From contig NZ_JAOANW010000019.1 in assembly GCF_026162365.1 (NCBI RefSeq), positions 26,028 to 90,027 on the forward strand: a stretch of DNA of 64,000 nt, given 5' to 3'. The translations under genes were made by a program, and so were the position numbers. The stretch's first letter is position 1. Every line of letters starts with the position of its first letter. The notes under the pieces are model-generated. The model saw only the letters and a program-made list of their open reading frames with translations. It did no database searches and was not told the DNA's origin. The stretch is from Nitratireductor luteus (GTDB lineage Bacteria; Pseudomonadota; Alphaproteobacteria; Rhizobiales; Rhizobiaceae). Shown here piece by piece: positions 9,097 to 18,445 of the stretch.

Positions 9097-9191
9097 ACGA
9101 GGCCCGCCATGCGCTCTTCGCGGGCCTGCTCGAAGGCGGCTGCCTCTTCCTCGTCGCGCGCTTCGTCTTCCTTCTCCTTGCGCATGGCGTG

Positions 9192-9679
9192 CCAGTCCTA
9201 CTCGTCGTAAATGGCGGCAGCTTGCCCCGCCGCGCCCGCGCCCTGAACGAAACCCACGGCGCCTGGACCGTCACTTGTGCGATCGGCATGCAGGGGGAGG
9301 CCGGACCGGTCAAGCGTTGCGCTCTGTCCCAGACGCAACTGCACAACCAGACACGCCAACGCGAGCTCGCCATCGAATTGCACCCTGAGGGGGACGGCGT
9401 GGAGGGCACGCTCGTGCTTCCCTTTGGTCTCGCTCTTGCTTCGGGGTCACCTATCAACTCGACGAGGGCGAGACCGGTGCGCCGCAGCATTTTCGCACCT
9501 GTCTTCCCGCCGGTTGCCTGGTCGACATCGCTTTCGACGCCCGCACCGTGGCAAGTCTCAAAGTCGACGACGTTCTAAAGGTCAAGGCCACCGCTGATGG
9601 CGGGCAGGAGCTGGTGCTCTCCATCTCGCTTACCGGTTTTTCCAGCGCCTATGACCGCGTAGTGGCGCTGACGCAATAA
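9192..9679 (+). pseudogene. IalB-like (invasion-associated locus B) protein, frameshifted
   Basis: The frame reads ALNETHGAWTVTCAIGMQG, then VKRCALSQTQLHNQTRQREL, and GTLVLPFGLALA. After a frame break near 9440 it continues GVTYQLDEGETGAPQHFRTC, LPAGCLVDIAF and SISLTGFSSAYDRVVALTQ to a TAA at 9679. This is the IalB family, periplasmic/outer-membrane-associated proteins of Rhizobiales with four conserved cysteines, which are present. No signal peptide or start is recognisable upstream of about 9190. It is antiparallel to and abuts the phnE remnant. An unrelated short ATG frame after 9694 leads nowhere. Confidence 0.75.
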
Positions 9680-9755
9680 GGAGAAAAGATTGCCATGAAC
9701 ACTACGACGCCGAACATCCCCACCGCCGATGCGACGCCGGTGGCAGACGTCAGCA

Positions 9756-10079
9756 TCATTCCTCTCCGCGGGACTGACCGGCGATCTCCATCTCCAAAAC
9801 GACCGAGCCGATGCACTTGCCGTGCCCGTCGAGCGCGAGCGACCGCGTGACGCCACCCCGAAGGTTGCCTTTCAGCACGAAGTTCAACGCCTGCAGTTGC
9901 GGCAGCGCGTAGCGTGTGACCTCGCAGGCATCCACATGCCCGACATGTGCGACAACGCGCTCCGCCGTCACCTCACGCTCGATCAGCGGCCAATCCTCTG
10001 GACGATAGGCGATAACCGAGATATTCGAGATGTCGCCCTTGTCGCCAGTGCGGGCATGGGCGATTTCGTGCAGCTTCAT
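9756..10079 (-). CDS. AtuA-like ferredoxin-fold domain protein
   Basis: A 107-residue protein beginning MKLHEIAHARTGDKGDISNI, the typical small subunit or C-terminal domain found with AtuA/DUF1446 proteins. ARTGDKGD and RGGVTRSLALDGHG are its conserved stretches. In many bacteria it is fused to, or encoded directly after, the DUF1446 protein, as here (57 nt downstream of 10137). It probably forms a complex with that protein in catabolism of a carboxylated or acyl-CoA substrate. It is the last gene of the four-gene operon starting at 14303. Confidence 0.8.
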   Translation of the reverse strand: MKLHEIAHARTGDKGDISNISVIAYRPEDWPLIEREVTAERVVAHVGHVDACEVTRYALPQLQALNFVLKGNLRGGVTRSLALDGHGKCIGSVVLEMEIAGQSRGEE

Positions 10080-10136
10080 GGGACAATCCTCGCCTTGACC
10101 GTGAATAGCGGGCCGTAGGAACCGGCCCGTATAAGT

Positions 10137-11483
10137 TCAGCGCAGATATGCAGTGGCCTCCTTGAGAGCCTCAGCACGCACCGCCACCTCCGCGGCGGGC
10201 ATCAGGGTCGAAGCGATAGCCAGGATTTCACGCACAGAGCGAGTCACCCCGCCACCACCGGCAGGACCGCAAAGGTAAAGGCTCTCGACTTCCTCGCCCA
10301 CGCGTTGAGCCGTTGCCTCGTCCGCGCAGCGCGCGGCATAGCGCAGGCGGACCTCGGGCGGTTCCCAGGTTCCCGCACGACGTTGCGGCAGGATCGAATC
10401 CAGACCGATCAAGTCGGCGCGATCCTCGCTGATCACTGCAGCGCAATCGGCAAGACGCTCGCGCAGCAATGCGAGCCCGAGCCGCCCCCGCTCCACGCAA
10501 TTGACGCCTGCGTAGGAAATCTGCCCCTCGCCGCGCCAGCCGTCGCGATACCCGACCGAAACCTTGAGCTGTCCGGTTGCTGCCATCCCGGAAGCGCCCG
10601 AGACGGCAACCCGGTCGGGGCCAATCTCCTCAAGCGAAACGCCCGAGAAATCGGCGATGACATCGGGCTGCAAGTAGCGGGCGGGATCATGGATTTCGTA
10701 GAGCAACTGCTCGGTACAAGTGGCGCGGGTGACCATACCGCCCGTGCCTGGCAGCTTGGTGATGGTGGCGTTGCCGCCCTCGGAGACTTCCGCGAGTGGA
10801 AAGCCGATACGGGCAAGGTCGGGCACGTCCTTGACCCCGGGATCCGCGAAATATCCGCCTGTCACCTGTGCGGCACACTCCAGCAGGTGGCCGACCAGCG
10901 TTCCGCGTCCCAACCGCACCCAGTCATCCATTGCCCAGCCGAAGCGGTGGACAAGAGGCGCGAGGAACAGCGCGGGGTCCGAGGCGCGCCCGCAGATCAC
11001 CACGTCGGCGCCCGCGTCCAATGCATCGACGATACCTGAAACGCCGACATAGGCGTTGGCTGAGACCAGCCGCTGGCCAAGCGCGCTGGCGGGTGCACCG
11101 GTCTCATCCAGAATATAGTTTTGGATACGGTCCAGCACATCGTCCCCCGTGACCGCAGCCACGCGCAGCGACAATCCCAGTTCACGCGCGATGGCGCAGG
11201 TGCGCTCGGCGGCGGTGCGGGGATTGGCAGCCCCCATGTTGGTAACGATGCGCGTGCCGTTTCTTGCACAGGCCGGCAGCACTGCCCGCATCCGCCGGTC
11301 CAGCAAGGGGTCATAGCCAGCCGTTGGGTCGGCCAACCGCGCCTGCTGGGCCAGCGCAATGGTTCGTTCGGCGAGGCATTCGAAGACCAGAAAGTCGAGT
11401 TCACCCCGCTCTGCCAGCTCGACTGCCGGAGCGATCCGATCGCCCTGGAATCCTGCCCCCGCGCCAATCCGCACGATGCTCAT
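10137..11483 (-). CDS. AtuA/DUF1446 family protein
   Basis: A 448-residue acyclic-terpene-utilization AtuA-type protein. The N terminus MSIVRIGAGAGFQGDRIAPA is characteristic, as is the central VICGRASDPALFLAPL. The founding AtuA belongs to the citronellol/geraniol catabolic cluster, but the biochemical step is not established, and most homologues sit with transporters and other catabolic genes. Its start overlaps the permease stop by ATGA (11480-11483), so translation is coupled. With the TAXI transporter it suggests import and breakdown of an organic acid whose identity is not visible here. Confidence 0.82.
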   Translation of the reverse strand: MSIVRIGAGAGFQGDRIAPAVELAERGELDFLVFECLAERTIALAQQARLADPTAGYDPLLDRRMRAVLPACARNGTRIVTNMGAANPRTAAERTCAIARELGLSLRVAAVTGDDVLDRIQNYILDETGAPASALGQRLVSANAYVGVSGIVDALDAGADVVICGRASDPALFLAPLVHRFGWAMDDWVRLGRGTLVGHLLECAAQVTGGYFADPGVKDVPDLARIGFPLAEVSEGGNATITKLPGTGGMVTRATCTEQLLYEIHDPARYLQPDVIADFSGVSLEEIGPDRVAVSGASGMAATGQLKVSVGYRDGWRGEGQISYAGVNCVERGRLGLALLRERLADCAAVISEDRADLIGLDSILPQRRAGTWEPPEVRLRYAARCADEATAQRVGEEVESLYLCGPAGGGGVTRSVREILAIASTLMPAAEVAVRAEALKEATAYLR

Positions 11484-13339
11484 GCCAGTGCCTTCCTCTG
11501 GGCGCGGCCCATGGCACGGGCGCCGAGAAAGACCCCTAGTGCCACAAAGGGAGTGATGGGATGCGGCCAGATCGCCAGGGCGATGACCGCGAGCAGAAGG
11601 ATTGTGTCAATCAGCCGCCGCCCGATAAGCTGCGCGCCGGACAGAAGCGCCGGCACGGCAAGCACCAGGGCAAAGCCCGCGGCGACGGCCTCGACGATGT
11701 CCAGGCCACTGCCGCGCAAGGTCATACCCGGATAGATGAGCAGCAGGAAGGGCACGAGATACGTCACGGCACCCAGCCGCACCGCCTCACCCGCGGCCGG
11801 GAGCCAGTTGGTGTTGGCGATGCCTGAGCCGACGAAAACCGCGACACAGACCGGTGGGGTGATGACCGAGATCGTCGCAAAGTAGAAGACGAACAGATGC
11901 GCTGCCAGCGGATCGACCCCGACGGCAGTCATCGCCGGCGCCAGAACCGCGGCGACCAGCACATAGGCTGCAGTCGTCGGCAGGCCCATCCCCATAATGA
12001 GGCAGACGGCTCCGACGATCAGCGCCACCAGCACGATCGAATCGCCGGCAAGTGTCACGATCAGCGAGGACAGAGTGACCCCAATGCCAGTCAGATTGAT
12101 CATGGAGACGAGAATCTGTGCGCCCGCGAGCAGCACACCGATGATGACCATGCCCTTGCCCGCATCCTTGAGTCCATCGAGGAAGCGCTTGACCATCTCG
12201 AAGGGCGAGATCTGCCCGGCCTGCGTGACGACGAAGGCGATGAGCAGTCCGACGATGCCGTAGAAGGCAGAAGTGGCGATCGAGCGGCCCAGCCAGATGC
12301 CGATGCCCAGGCCGCCGAGTGCAGCAAGGATCGGCAGCACCCGGCGGGGTGCTGCGATGGTGCCCCAGGCGGGCAGCTCCTCCTCCGGCACGATGGCAAG
12401 ACCCCTGCGCAGGGCGACGAAATGCACAGTGACGAAGACCGAGACGTAGAACAGAATCGCGGGCAGCACCGCGCCGGTGATGATGGTCAGGTACGGCACA
12501 CCCAGGATCTCGGCCATGACGAAGGCAGCGGCCCCCATGATCGGTGGCGCGATCTGTCCGCCGGTCGAAGCCACGGCCTCGACGGCTGCCGCAAAGGGGC
12601 GCGGATAGCCGAGGCGGATCATCATCGGGATGGTGAAATTGCCGGTCGTCGCGACGTTGGCGACGGCCGAGCCGGAGATCATCCCGAACAGCCCGCTGGC
12701 AATGGTGGCGATCTTTGCCGCGCCGCCAGGCTGGCGTCCGCCAAGCCGCATGGCGAGGTCCATAAAAGCCTGGCCGCCGCCCGAATGCAAAAGCAGCGCG
12801 CCGAACAGCACGAAGGCCGCAATCACCGTGGCGGCAATGCCGGTCAGCATGCCCCAGATGCCGAGATCACCCAGAAAGATCGTTTCGGTCACGAAGGCGC
12901 TGTCAAAACCTCGATGCCCCAACGCGCCGGGCAGCAGGTTGCCGAAGAGCGCATAGCACAACCCCAGCACCACCAGCGCCGGAAAGATCACGCCCACGGT
13001 GCGTCGCCCGAGTTCGAGCACCGCCAGCACCAGTCCCGCGGTCAGTGCCTTGTCGAGCGTCGTGGCCCAGGGCAACGAGGTCATGATCTCGTCGTAGTTC
13101 CAAACCACATAGCCGCAGGCCGCCAGCGTCACCGCGTAGAGCGCAAGGTCAATGACAAGTCCGAGCGGACGCCAGGGTTTCCCGGCGCCCAGCGGATAGA
13201 GCGCGAACCCCAATGCGGTCACCAGCGCGAGAAAGATCGCACGCTGGATCAACCCCTCGAAGGGGCCCATGGCCGCAGTGTAGAAAACGAAGGCCCCGAC
13301 GACGATCGCCAGTGCACTCTGGACGCGCTCCAGGGACAT
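11480..13339 (-). CDS. TRAP transporter, fused 4TM/12TM permease (TAXI type)
   Basis: A 619-residue membrane protein fusing the small and large TRAP permease subunits. About four helices are followed by the large subunit with signatures such as GLFGMISGSAVANVATTGNF, IAPPIMGAAAFVMAEILGVP and GMGLPTTAAYVLVA. I chose the ATG at 13339, one base after the stop of the binding-protein gene, rather than 13405, which overlaps it. TAXI systems import dicarboxylates or amino acids using an ion gradient. It pairs with the binding protein at 13341-14303. Confidence 0.9.
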   Translation of the reverse strand: MSLERVQSALAIVVGAFVFYTAAMGPFEGLIQRAIFLALVTALGFALYPLGAGKPWRPLGLVIDLALYAVTLAACGYVVWNYDEIMTSLPWATTLDKALTAGLVLAVLELGRRTVGVIFPALVVLGLCYALFGNLLPGALGHRGFDSAFVTETIFLGDLGIWGMLTGIAATVIAAFVLFGALLLHSGGGQAFMDLAMRLGGRQPGGAAKIATIASGLFGMISGSAVANVATTGNFTIPMMIRLGYPRPFAAAVEAVASTGGQIAPPIMGAAAFVMAEILGVPYLTIITGAVLPAILFYVSVFVTVHFVALRRGLAIVPEEELPAWGTIAAPRRVLPILAALGGLGIGIWLGRSIATSAFYGIVGLLIAFVVTQAGQISPFEMVKRFLDGLKDAGKGMVIIGVLLAGAQILVSMINLTGIGVTLSSLIVTLAGDSIVLVALIVGAVCLIMGMGLPTTAAYVLVAAVLAPAMTAVGVDPLAAHLFVFYFATISVITPPVCVAVFVGSGIANTNWLPAAGEAVRLGAVTYLVPFLLLIYPGMTLRGSGLDIVEAVAAGFALVLAVPALLSGAQLIGRRLIDTILLLAVIALAIWPHPITPFVALGVFLGARAMGRAQRKALA

Positions 13340-13340
13340 G

Positions 13341-14303
13341 TCAGCCGCCGGGCTGCAGCTTGGCGGGAATTTCCAGCCCCTGTTCCTCGAACCAGCGCGC
13401 CGCACCCGGGTGCAGCGGTATGGTCCCGTAGTCGAGTGTCATCTGCGCGAGATCGGCTCTCTTGAGGCTGGCCATGGCGTTGGTCTGCGCGCTCTCGTCG
13501 GCCATGATGGCGCTGACGATCTTATAGGCCGTTTCCTCGTCCATCGAGGCAGGTGCGGCGACGCCGACACCGAAGCTCCATGTGGAATAGGCGGGAATGC
13601 CCTCGGCTGCGCCCTCGGGGATATCGACGACTGAGATGTCGGGCATCTCGTCGCGCAAGGTCTGGACCTGCTCGTCTGTCAGTCCGAGCACAGTGACATC
13701 GACCGATGTTGCGATGTCCATCGTAGACCCGTCCAGCTTCTGCCCCGCGCCGGATTTCACATAGCCCGCAACACGGTTATCCTTGATTGCGCCCACGATG
13801 TCGGTGGTGGAGCCGCGCACGAAATCGGCTGTCAGGCCAAGTGTCTCGAAGACCGCCTCCGTCGTCGCCTCTGTGCTGGAGCCTTTGATTCCCGGATTGA
13901 AGCGCACGCCTTCGAGCCCTTCAAGACTGTCGACACCTGCATCCTTCCGCATCACCACGTTCTGCGGCGCGTTCGTGTAGACCCAAAGCAGCCGCAGATC
14001 CTGCGGATTGCCGTCGAAGGCTTTCGTGCCGGTGACCGCGTGCTGGACCGTGTTGGTGGTCACAAGGCCGAGATCAACCTGTCCGCGCGCCATGCGGCGG
14101 ATGTTGTCCATCGTAGCCCCTGTTTCGACCACCGAGGCGCTGAGACCCTCCGCATTTTCGTTGATAAGCTGGCCAACGGCGACGAAATAGCCGTAGTGGC
14201 TGGACGAGGCCGAGGTCGATCCGATCAGAAGATCTGTGTCCTGCGCCAGAGCGGGCATGGCAAGCATGGTGGCCCCCAGAAGGGCGCAAATCGCGTGTTT
14301 CAT
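13341..14303 (-). CDS. TAXI-family TRAP solute-binding protein
   Basis: A 320-residue periplasmic protein. The signal peptide MKHAICALLGATMLAMPALA precedes QDTDLLIGSTSASSSHYGYF, and RMARGQVDLGLVTTNT marks the TAXI type. The ATG at 14303 follows GAGGACATCA; the longer frame to 14393 runs into the regulator promoter. It is the first gene of the TAXI-AtuA operon and delivers ligand to the permease next to it. A divergent LysR gene begins 97 bp away and probably controls it. Confidence 0.9.
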   Translation of the reverse strand: MKHAICALLGATMLAMPALAQDTDLLIGSTSASSSHYGYFVAVGQLINENAEGLSASVVETGATMDNIRRMARGQVDLGLVTTNTVQHAVTGTKAFDGNPQDLRLLWVYTNAPQNVVMRKDAGVDSLEGLEGVRFNPGIKGSSTEATTEAVFETLGLTADFVRGSTTDIVGAIKDNRVAGYVKSGAGQKLDGSTMDIATSVDVTVLGLTDEQVQTLRDEMPDISVVDIPEGAAEGIPAYSTWSFGVGVAAPASMDEETAYKIVSAIMADESAQTNAMASLKRADLAQMTLDYGTIPLHPGAARWFEEQGLEIPAKLQPGG

Positions 14304-14382
14304 TGATGTCCTCCCTTGAGGTCCCGAAGTCGGGATCACGGCAACAGCATGACTCAAAACGTTTGTTGCTAGAAGTGCGAAT

Positions 14383-14401
14383 TGATGCATCATTCATGAA
14401 T
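14383..14401. promoter_or_regulatory. Two adjoining palindromes at the LysR start
   Basis: TGATGCATCA (14383-14392) and ATTCATGAAT (14392-14401) are perfect 10-bp dyads sharing one base and covering the start codon of the LysR gene at 14400, within the 96-bp divergent promoter region. They may be the autoregulatory site. The T-N11-A pattern of LysR operators is loosely met. Confidence 0.35.
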
Positions 14402-15314
14402 GGACCGCAACAATCCCACGCTTAGCGACTTCCACACGGTTCTCGTGCTGCTGCGCAGACGGTCGTTCCGGACGGCGTCGGAGGAACTTCGGCTTTCGCC
14501 TTCTGCCGTTTCGCGGCAGATCTCGGCACTTGAGGCACGGCTCGGCACGCGCCTTTTCGACCGTGACACGCGCAACGTGGTGCCGACCGCTTCCGGCCGT
14601 GCGTTCGGGCGCGTGGCCGAGCGCATGGTGAATACGGCCGAGGATGTGATGGCCGAGTTCGACGCGCATCTTTCGGCGCGCAACGGGCGGCTGACGATCG
14701 CGGGGCTGCCATCGGTCACTGCGGGCCTTTTGCCGGGGCTTTTGCGCAGCTTCACAGCCGAATATCCGGACATCGACCTGCGTATCGTCGACGCCCTTTC
14801 CGGCAGCGTGCTCGAGGCGGTCGAGACAGGGGCTGCCGACATAGGTTTTACCGCGGGCACGGTATCGGCGCGCAGCCGCCTCGCGTTCCAGCCGCTGATG
14901 GATGACGCTTTCGTCGCTATCGGCGCACCAGGCGGACCGCTGTCAGAAGATCGCCCCTATCGCTGGGTGGAACTGGTGGGGATGCCCTTCATCGCCATGG
15001 CTCAGGGTACCAGTGTACGCGAACTGATCGACGGCGCCTGTCTGCGCATCGGCCATAGGCTTGCGCCGCGTTTCGAGGTGGCGCATCTCGCCACAGCGGG
15101 CGCGCTGGTGGCCGAGGGGCTGGGCATCACGGCACTGCCGACACTCACGCTGCCGGTATTGAGGACCGAGGCACTGATCCAGCGGCCGATCCCGGATTTC
15201 GGCGCGGGCCGGCGCATCGGGCTGGTTCGGCGATCGGGGCGTTCGCTATCTCCACCGGCGCGTGCGTTCCTGGAGCATGTACGCAAGTCCGGTATCGCCG
15301 AGCGCGCGGATTGA
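14400..15314 (+). CDS. LysR-family transcriptional regulator
   Basis: A 304-residue LysR protein. Its winged HTH includes SFRTASEELRLSPSAVSRQI, followed by the usual effector domain. It is divergent from the TAXI-AtuA operon, so it is the likely activator of that operon in response to the imported compound. Length and start are normal for the family. Confidence 0.88.
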   Translation: MDRNNPTLSDFHTVLVLLRRRSFRTASEELRLSPSAVSRQISALEARLGTRLFDRDTRNVVPTASGRAFGRVAERMVNTAEDVMAEFDAHLSARNGRLTIAGLPSVTAGLLPGLLRSFTAEYPDIDLRIVDALSGSVLEAVETGAADIGFTAGTVSARSRLAFQPLMDDAFVAIGAPGGPLSEDRPYRWVELVGMPFIAMAQGTSVRELIDGACLRIGHRLAPRFEVAHLATAGALVAEGLGITALPTLTLPVLRTEALIQRPIPDFGAGRRIGLVRRSGRSLSPPARAFLEHVRKSGIAERAD

Positions 15315-15413
15315 ATGGAGGCTTGACGGTCACTTCGATATCAACCAGACCGTACCATCCGGTAACGACCGTGGCGGTCGGTGATAAAGACGTAACCGTC
15401 GTGGCCGCGCACA

Positions 15414-16910
15414 CTACTCCGCCGCCTCGCGCTGCGTCTCGTCCGGCGCGTCGGGGTGGCCGGGGGCGGTTTCGCAGCCGAGGTCCGGGAATGCGAGCAC
15501 GCGGTGCCCATGAAAATCGGTGCGGGCGATAAGCAAGCCGCGCTCTTCGAAATAGGCGAGCAGGCGCCGCGCCCGGCGCGGCGAGTGGCTGCCATAGGCG
15601 CGGGCTAAAGCGGCGTCGGACGGGCAGGGGGCATTGTTGGTCGCAGCGCGGGCGACCATCAAAAATATGCCCTGAAGATCGTCAGGCAATGTTTCAGAGA
15701 GCGACAGCGCCATCGCCCAGGCTTCGCCCCCGGAGTCTTCATCGACGCCGGCGCGGGCTATCGCCAGCCGCCGGCGGAAGGCGGAAAGCGGCAGCGGTTC
15801 GCCGGGCACGCGGCGAATGCGGCTGCGTACCAGAAAATCCTGATAGAGCACGGCGTCGGAGCGGAAAGCCGTATCGGGATCTTCGAGGATCTCGCGCAGC
15901 ACCGTGTCGATGCCGGCATCGCGCTCAGCCCCGTTGATGGCGGCGAAATCCGGCTCAGCCGGCGGTTCCGGGGCCGGCCTGGGCCGCGACAGCTGCGTCA
16001 GAAGCTCGTCTGTGGGAATCGGTTTGGGTGGCGGCCTTCGCACCACCGGTGAGGCTTCTTCGGGGCCTGGCGCGAAGATCAGGTCGCGGGCGTCCTCCGG
16101 CGCCTCGGGCAGCGGCATGAGTTTCGGGCTGGTCGAGCGCGCAGAGGTTTCGACAGGGCCGATGGTGATCGCCAAAGGGCGGCGCGACAAAGCCGGGCCC
16201 AGTGCGATGAAGTTCCCGCGCGAAAGTTCGCGGAACATTTCGGCCTGGCGACGGTCCATTCCGAGCAGGTCGGCGGCGCGCCCCATGTCGATGTCCAGGA
16301 AGGTGCGACCCATCAGGAAATTGGAGGCTTCCGCCGCGACGTTCTTCGCCAGCTTGGCCAGACGCTGGGTGGCGATGACGCCGGCCAACCCGCGCTTGCG
16401 GCCGCGGCACATCAAATTGGTCATGGCGCCCAGCGAGAGCTTTCGCGCGGCATCCGAGATTTCGCCGGCATTGGCGGGCGCGAAAAGCTGCGCCTCGTCG
16501 ACCACCACGAGCACAGGATACCAATGGTCGCGCTCGGCGTCGAACATGCCGCCGAGGAAGGCGGCGGCGGCGCGCATCTGCTGTTCGACCTCGAGCCCCT
16601 CGAGATTGAGCACGACAGAGACGCGGTGCTGGCGCACGCGGCCGGCGATGCGCGTGAGCTCCACCTCGGAGCGGGCGGCGTCGATCACCTGGTGCCCGAA
16701 TTTTTCCGCCAGCGTGACGAAATCACCTTCCGGATCGACGACGCATTGCTGCACCCAGGGCGCGCTTTGTTCCAGCAGGCGGCGCAGCAGATGCGACTTG
16801 CCGGACCCGGAATTGCCCTGCACCAGCAAACGAGTCGCGAGCAGCTCTTCCAGATCCAGCTCCGCCGCAGAGCCGCTGGCCGCGGCGCCCATATCGATGT
16901 TGACCTTCAT
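15414..16910 (-). CDS. HerA-like ATP-binding protein
   Basis: A 498-residue P-loop protein. Walker A is GNSGSGKSH (residues 32-40), Walker B is VLVVVDEAQLF (about 133-143), and an arginine-rich RGRKRGLAGVIATQRLAKLA segment resembles HerA/FtsK-type motors. The C-terminal half is proline-rich and then probably winged-helix (LARAYGSHSPRRARRLLAYF). I chose the ATG at 16910 since the 10 residues before it look non-coding. Proteins like this recur in alphaproteobacteria, often without known partners, and no nuclease (NurA-like) neighbour is seen. Nothing was recognised in 16911-17205. Confidence 0.7.
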   Translation of the reverse strand: MKVNIDMGAAASGSAAELDLEELLATRLLVQGNSGSGKSHLLRRLLEQSAPWVQQCVVDPEGDFVTLAEKFGHQVIDAARSEVELTRIAGRVRQHRVSVVLNLEGLEVEQQMRAAAAFLGGMFDAERDHWYPVLVVVDEAQLFAPANAGEISDAARKLSLGAMTNLMCRGRKRGLAGVIATQRLAKLAKNVAAEASNFLMGRTFLDIDMGRAADLLGMDRRQAEMFRELSRGNFIALGPALSRRPLAITIGPVETSARSTSPKLMPLPEAPEDARDLIFAPGPEEASPVVRRPPPKPIPTDELLTQLSRPRPAPEPPAEPDFAAINGAERDAGIDTVLREILEDPDTAFRSDAVLYQDFLVRSRIRRVPGEPLPLSAFRRRLAIARAGVDEDSGGEAWAMALSLSETLPDDLQGIFLMVARAATNNAPCPSDAALARAYGSHSPRRARRLLAYFEERGLLIARTDFHGHRVLAFPDLGCETAPGHPDAPDETQREAAE

Positions 16911-17205
16911 CCAGCACCCTTTCGAGCCCGTCCTTAGCATCTGCTGTCACGCAGCGCGAAGCACCACCGCAGGGATTCCCACAGGCACGATGGCGCGGAT
17001 GAAAGTTGGCCGGTTTAACAACGCCATCGGCCGCATTGACCAAGATCGGGCCCAACAACCGGCGGAACAAGAGTGCGTTGATGGTCTCGAACCGCATCCT
17101 TCTTGATCGCGGCATGGTAAAGGAGTGGATGACCTACGCGAGCTCCGTGCCATCGTAGAAGGGTCAGGCTATGATGGTCCCGGTGAAGGTCGAAACAGAG
17201 ACCTT

Positions 17206-18438
17206 TCAAAGGCGCGCCGCAGCCAAGAGGCTTAGTGCCGCCGGAGAAGTATCGCCCTCCAGTTGCGCAGCCAGCAATTCGCCGGTCGTGGGGCCGAGGG
17301 TGAAGCCATGATGGCCATGGCCGAAATCGAACCAGAGCCCCTTATGCCGCGGTGCAGGCCCTACAAGCGGCAGCATATCGGGCCGAAATGGCCGATGCCC
17401 GTGCCACAGTTTACCTTCGGCGCTCATATCTGCGGCCAAAAGCTCACCAGCCGCGCGCAGGGCCCGGTCGAGCTGGCGGCGCGATTGCGGCCGGTCTTGA
17501 CGGACGAACTCGGCGCCGGTGGTCAGGCGCAGGCCATCGCGCATCGATGACATGACATAACCATGTTCAGTATCAAGATACGGCCGGCTGAGTTCGGGCG
17601 CGTTCGAGACATGGGTGTGATAGCCGCGCATCAGCAGCATCCGGATGCGATAGCCGAATCGTGTCAGCAAGGATCCCGACCACGGACCGAGTGCGATAAC
17701 CGCATGTTGGGCGTCGACCGGACCCGTGCAGGTGTCAACGCGCCACCCCGCGCCCGCGCATTCCAGCGTTTGCGCATCGCCTTGAAGTAGCCGCCCGCCG
17801 CGATCTTGGAACAGCTGGGCATAGGATGTTACCAGCCCGCCCGGATCGCTGCAGCTCCAGCTGTCGTCCCAGATCAGAGCGCCGGCCATCTCGCCTGCGA
17901 TAGCCGGTTCCTCTGACGCCAATCCCGTGCCGTGGAGCGCGCGCAGGCGTAGGCTGTAGCGGGTGGCCTTTTTCTCCGCACTTGCGTGTGCGGCGTCCAA
18001 GGCTCGCGCCGTGCGGTAAATTTCGCCCAACCCGGTAGGGCGGATCAGGTTATCTGCTCCCGCCGCCTTGATCAAAGGCCCGTGATCGGAAAGGACGCGT
18101 GCGATGAGTTGTGCATAGGTTTTGGATATCTGCGCATGCCGTTCCGGCGCGGAGGCGCGGAAATAGGCCAGAAGGCCTGGCATGATGCCGGGAAGGTCGC
18201 GTAGCGACCAGGCCACATCGTTGCTGCGCCCCAGGGCGTAGCCGAGCAATGTCGGCAGGTCGCGGGGCATCGCGTAGGGCTCCATCGCTTCCGCCTGCAA
18301 CGCGCCTGCATTGCCGAAACTTGTCTCCTCGCCCGGACCGCGTCGGTCCACCACGGTGACCACATGGCCGCGCGCCTGAAGCGCCAGCGCTGCTCCGATG
18401 CCGACCATGCCGGCGCCAAGAACAAGAATTTCGGCCAT
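17206..18438 (-). CDS. FAD-dependent D-amino-acid dehydrogenase/oxidase (DadA-like)
   Basis: A 410-residue flavoprotein. It has the N-terminal dinucleotide-binding motif VLGAGMVGIGAALAL and the C-terminal FDFGHGHHGFTLGPTTG typical of DadA/DAO enzymes. It would oxidise a D-amino acid or N-substituted amino acid to the imino acid. It starts 7 nt after the ridA stop, and RidA deaminates the reactive imines such enzymes release, so the pairing is functionally logical. It is the last gene of the amidase-TRAP operon. The quinone-linked versus oxygen-linked form cannot be decided. Confidence 0.85.
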   Translation of the reverse strand: MAEILVLGAGMVGIGAALALQARGHVVTVVDRRGPGEETSFGNAGALQAEAMEPYAMPRDLPTLLGYALGRSNDVAWSLRDLPGIMPGLLAYFRASAPERHAQISKTYAQLIARVLSDHGPLIKAAGADNLIRPTGLGEIYRTARALDAAHASAEKKATRYSLRLRALHGTGLASEEPAIAGEMAGALIWDDSWSCSDPGGLVTSYAQLFQDRGGRLLQGDAQTLECAGAGWRVDTCTGPVDAQHAVIALGPWSGSLLTRFGYRIRMLLMRGYHTHVSNAPELSRPYLDTEHGYVMSSMRDGLRLTTGAEFVRQDRPQSRRQLDRALRAAGELLAADMSAEGKLWHGHRPFRPDMLPLVGPAPRHKGLWFDFGHGHHGFTLGPTTGELLAAQLEGDTSPAALSLLAAARL

Positions 18439-18445
18439 TGCCGTC

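Noticed and set aside
9695..9760. ATG frame after the ialB remnant (MNTTTPNIPTADATPVADVS)
   Set aside because: Has a purine-rich site upstream but runs into the antisense AtuA-like gene with no coding support; at most the first codons of a lost gene.
11897..13465. 522-residue plus-strand open frame
   Set aside because: Antisense to the intact TRAP permease; high in Gln, His, Arg and Asp as typical shadow frames in GC-rich DNA.
16911..17205. Short frames between the ATPase and DadA genes
   Set aside because: Looked for an IS remnant or a small gene; neither strand shows recognisable motifs.
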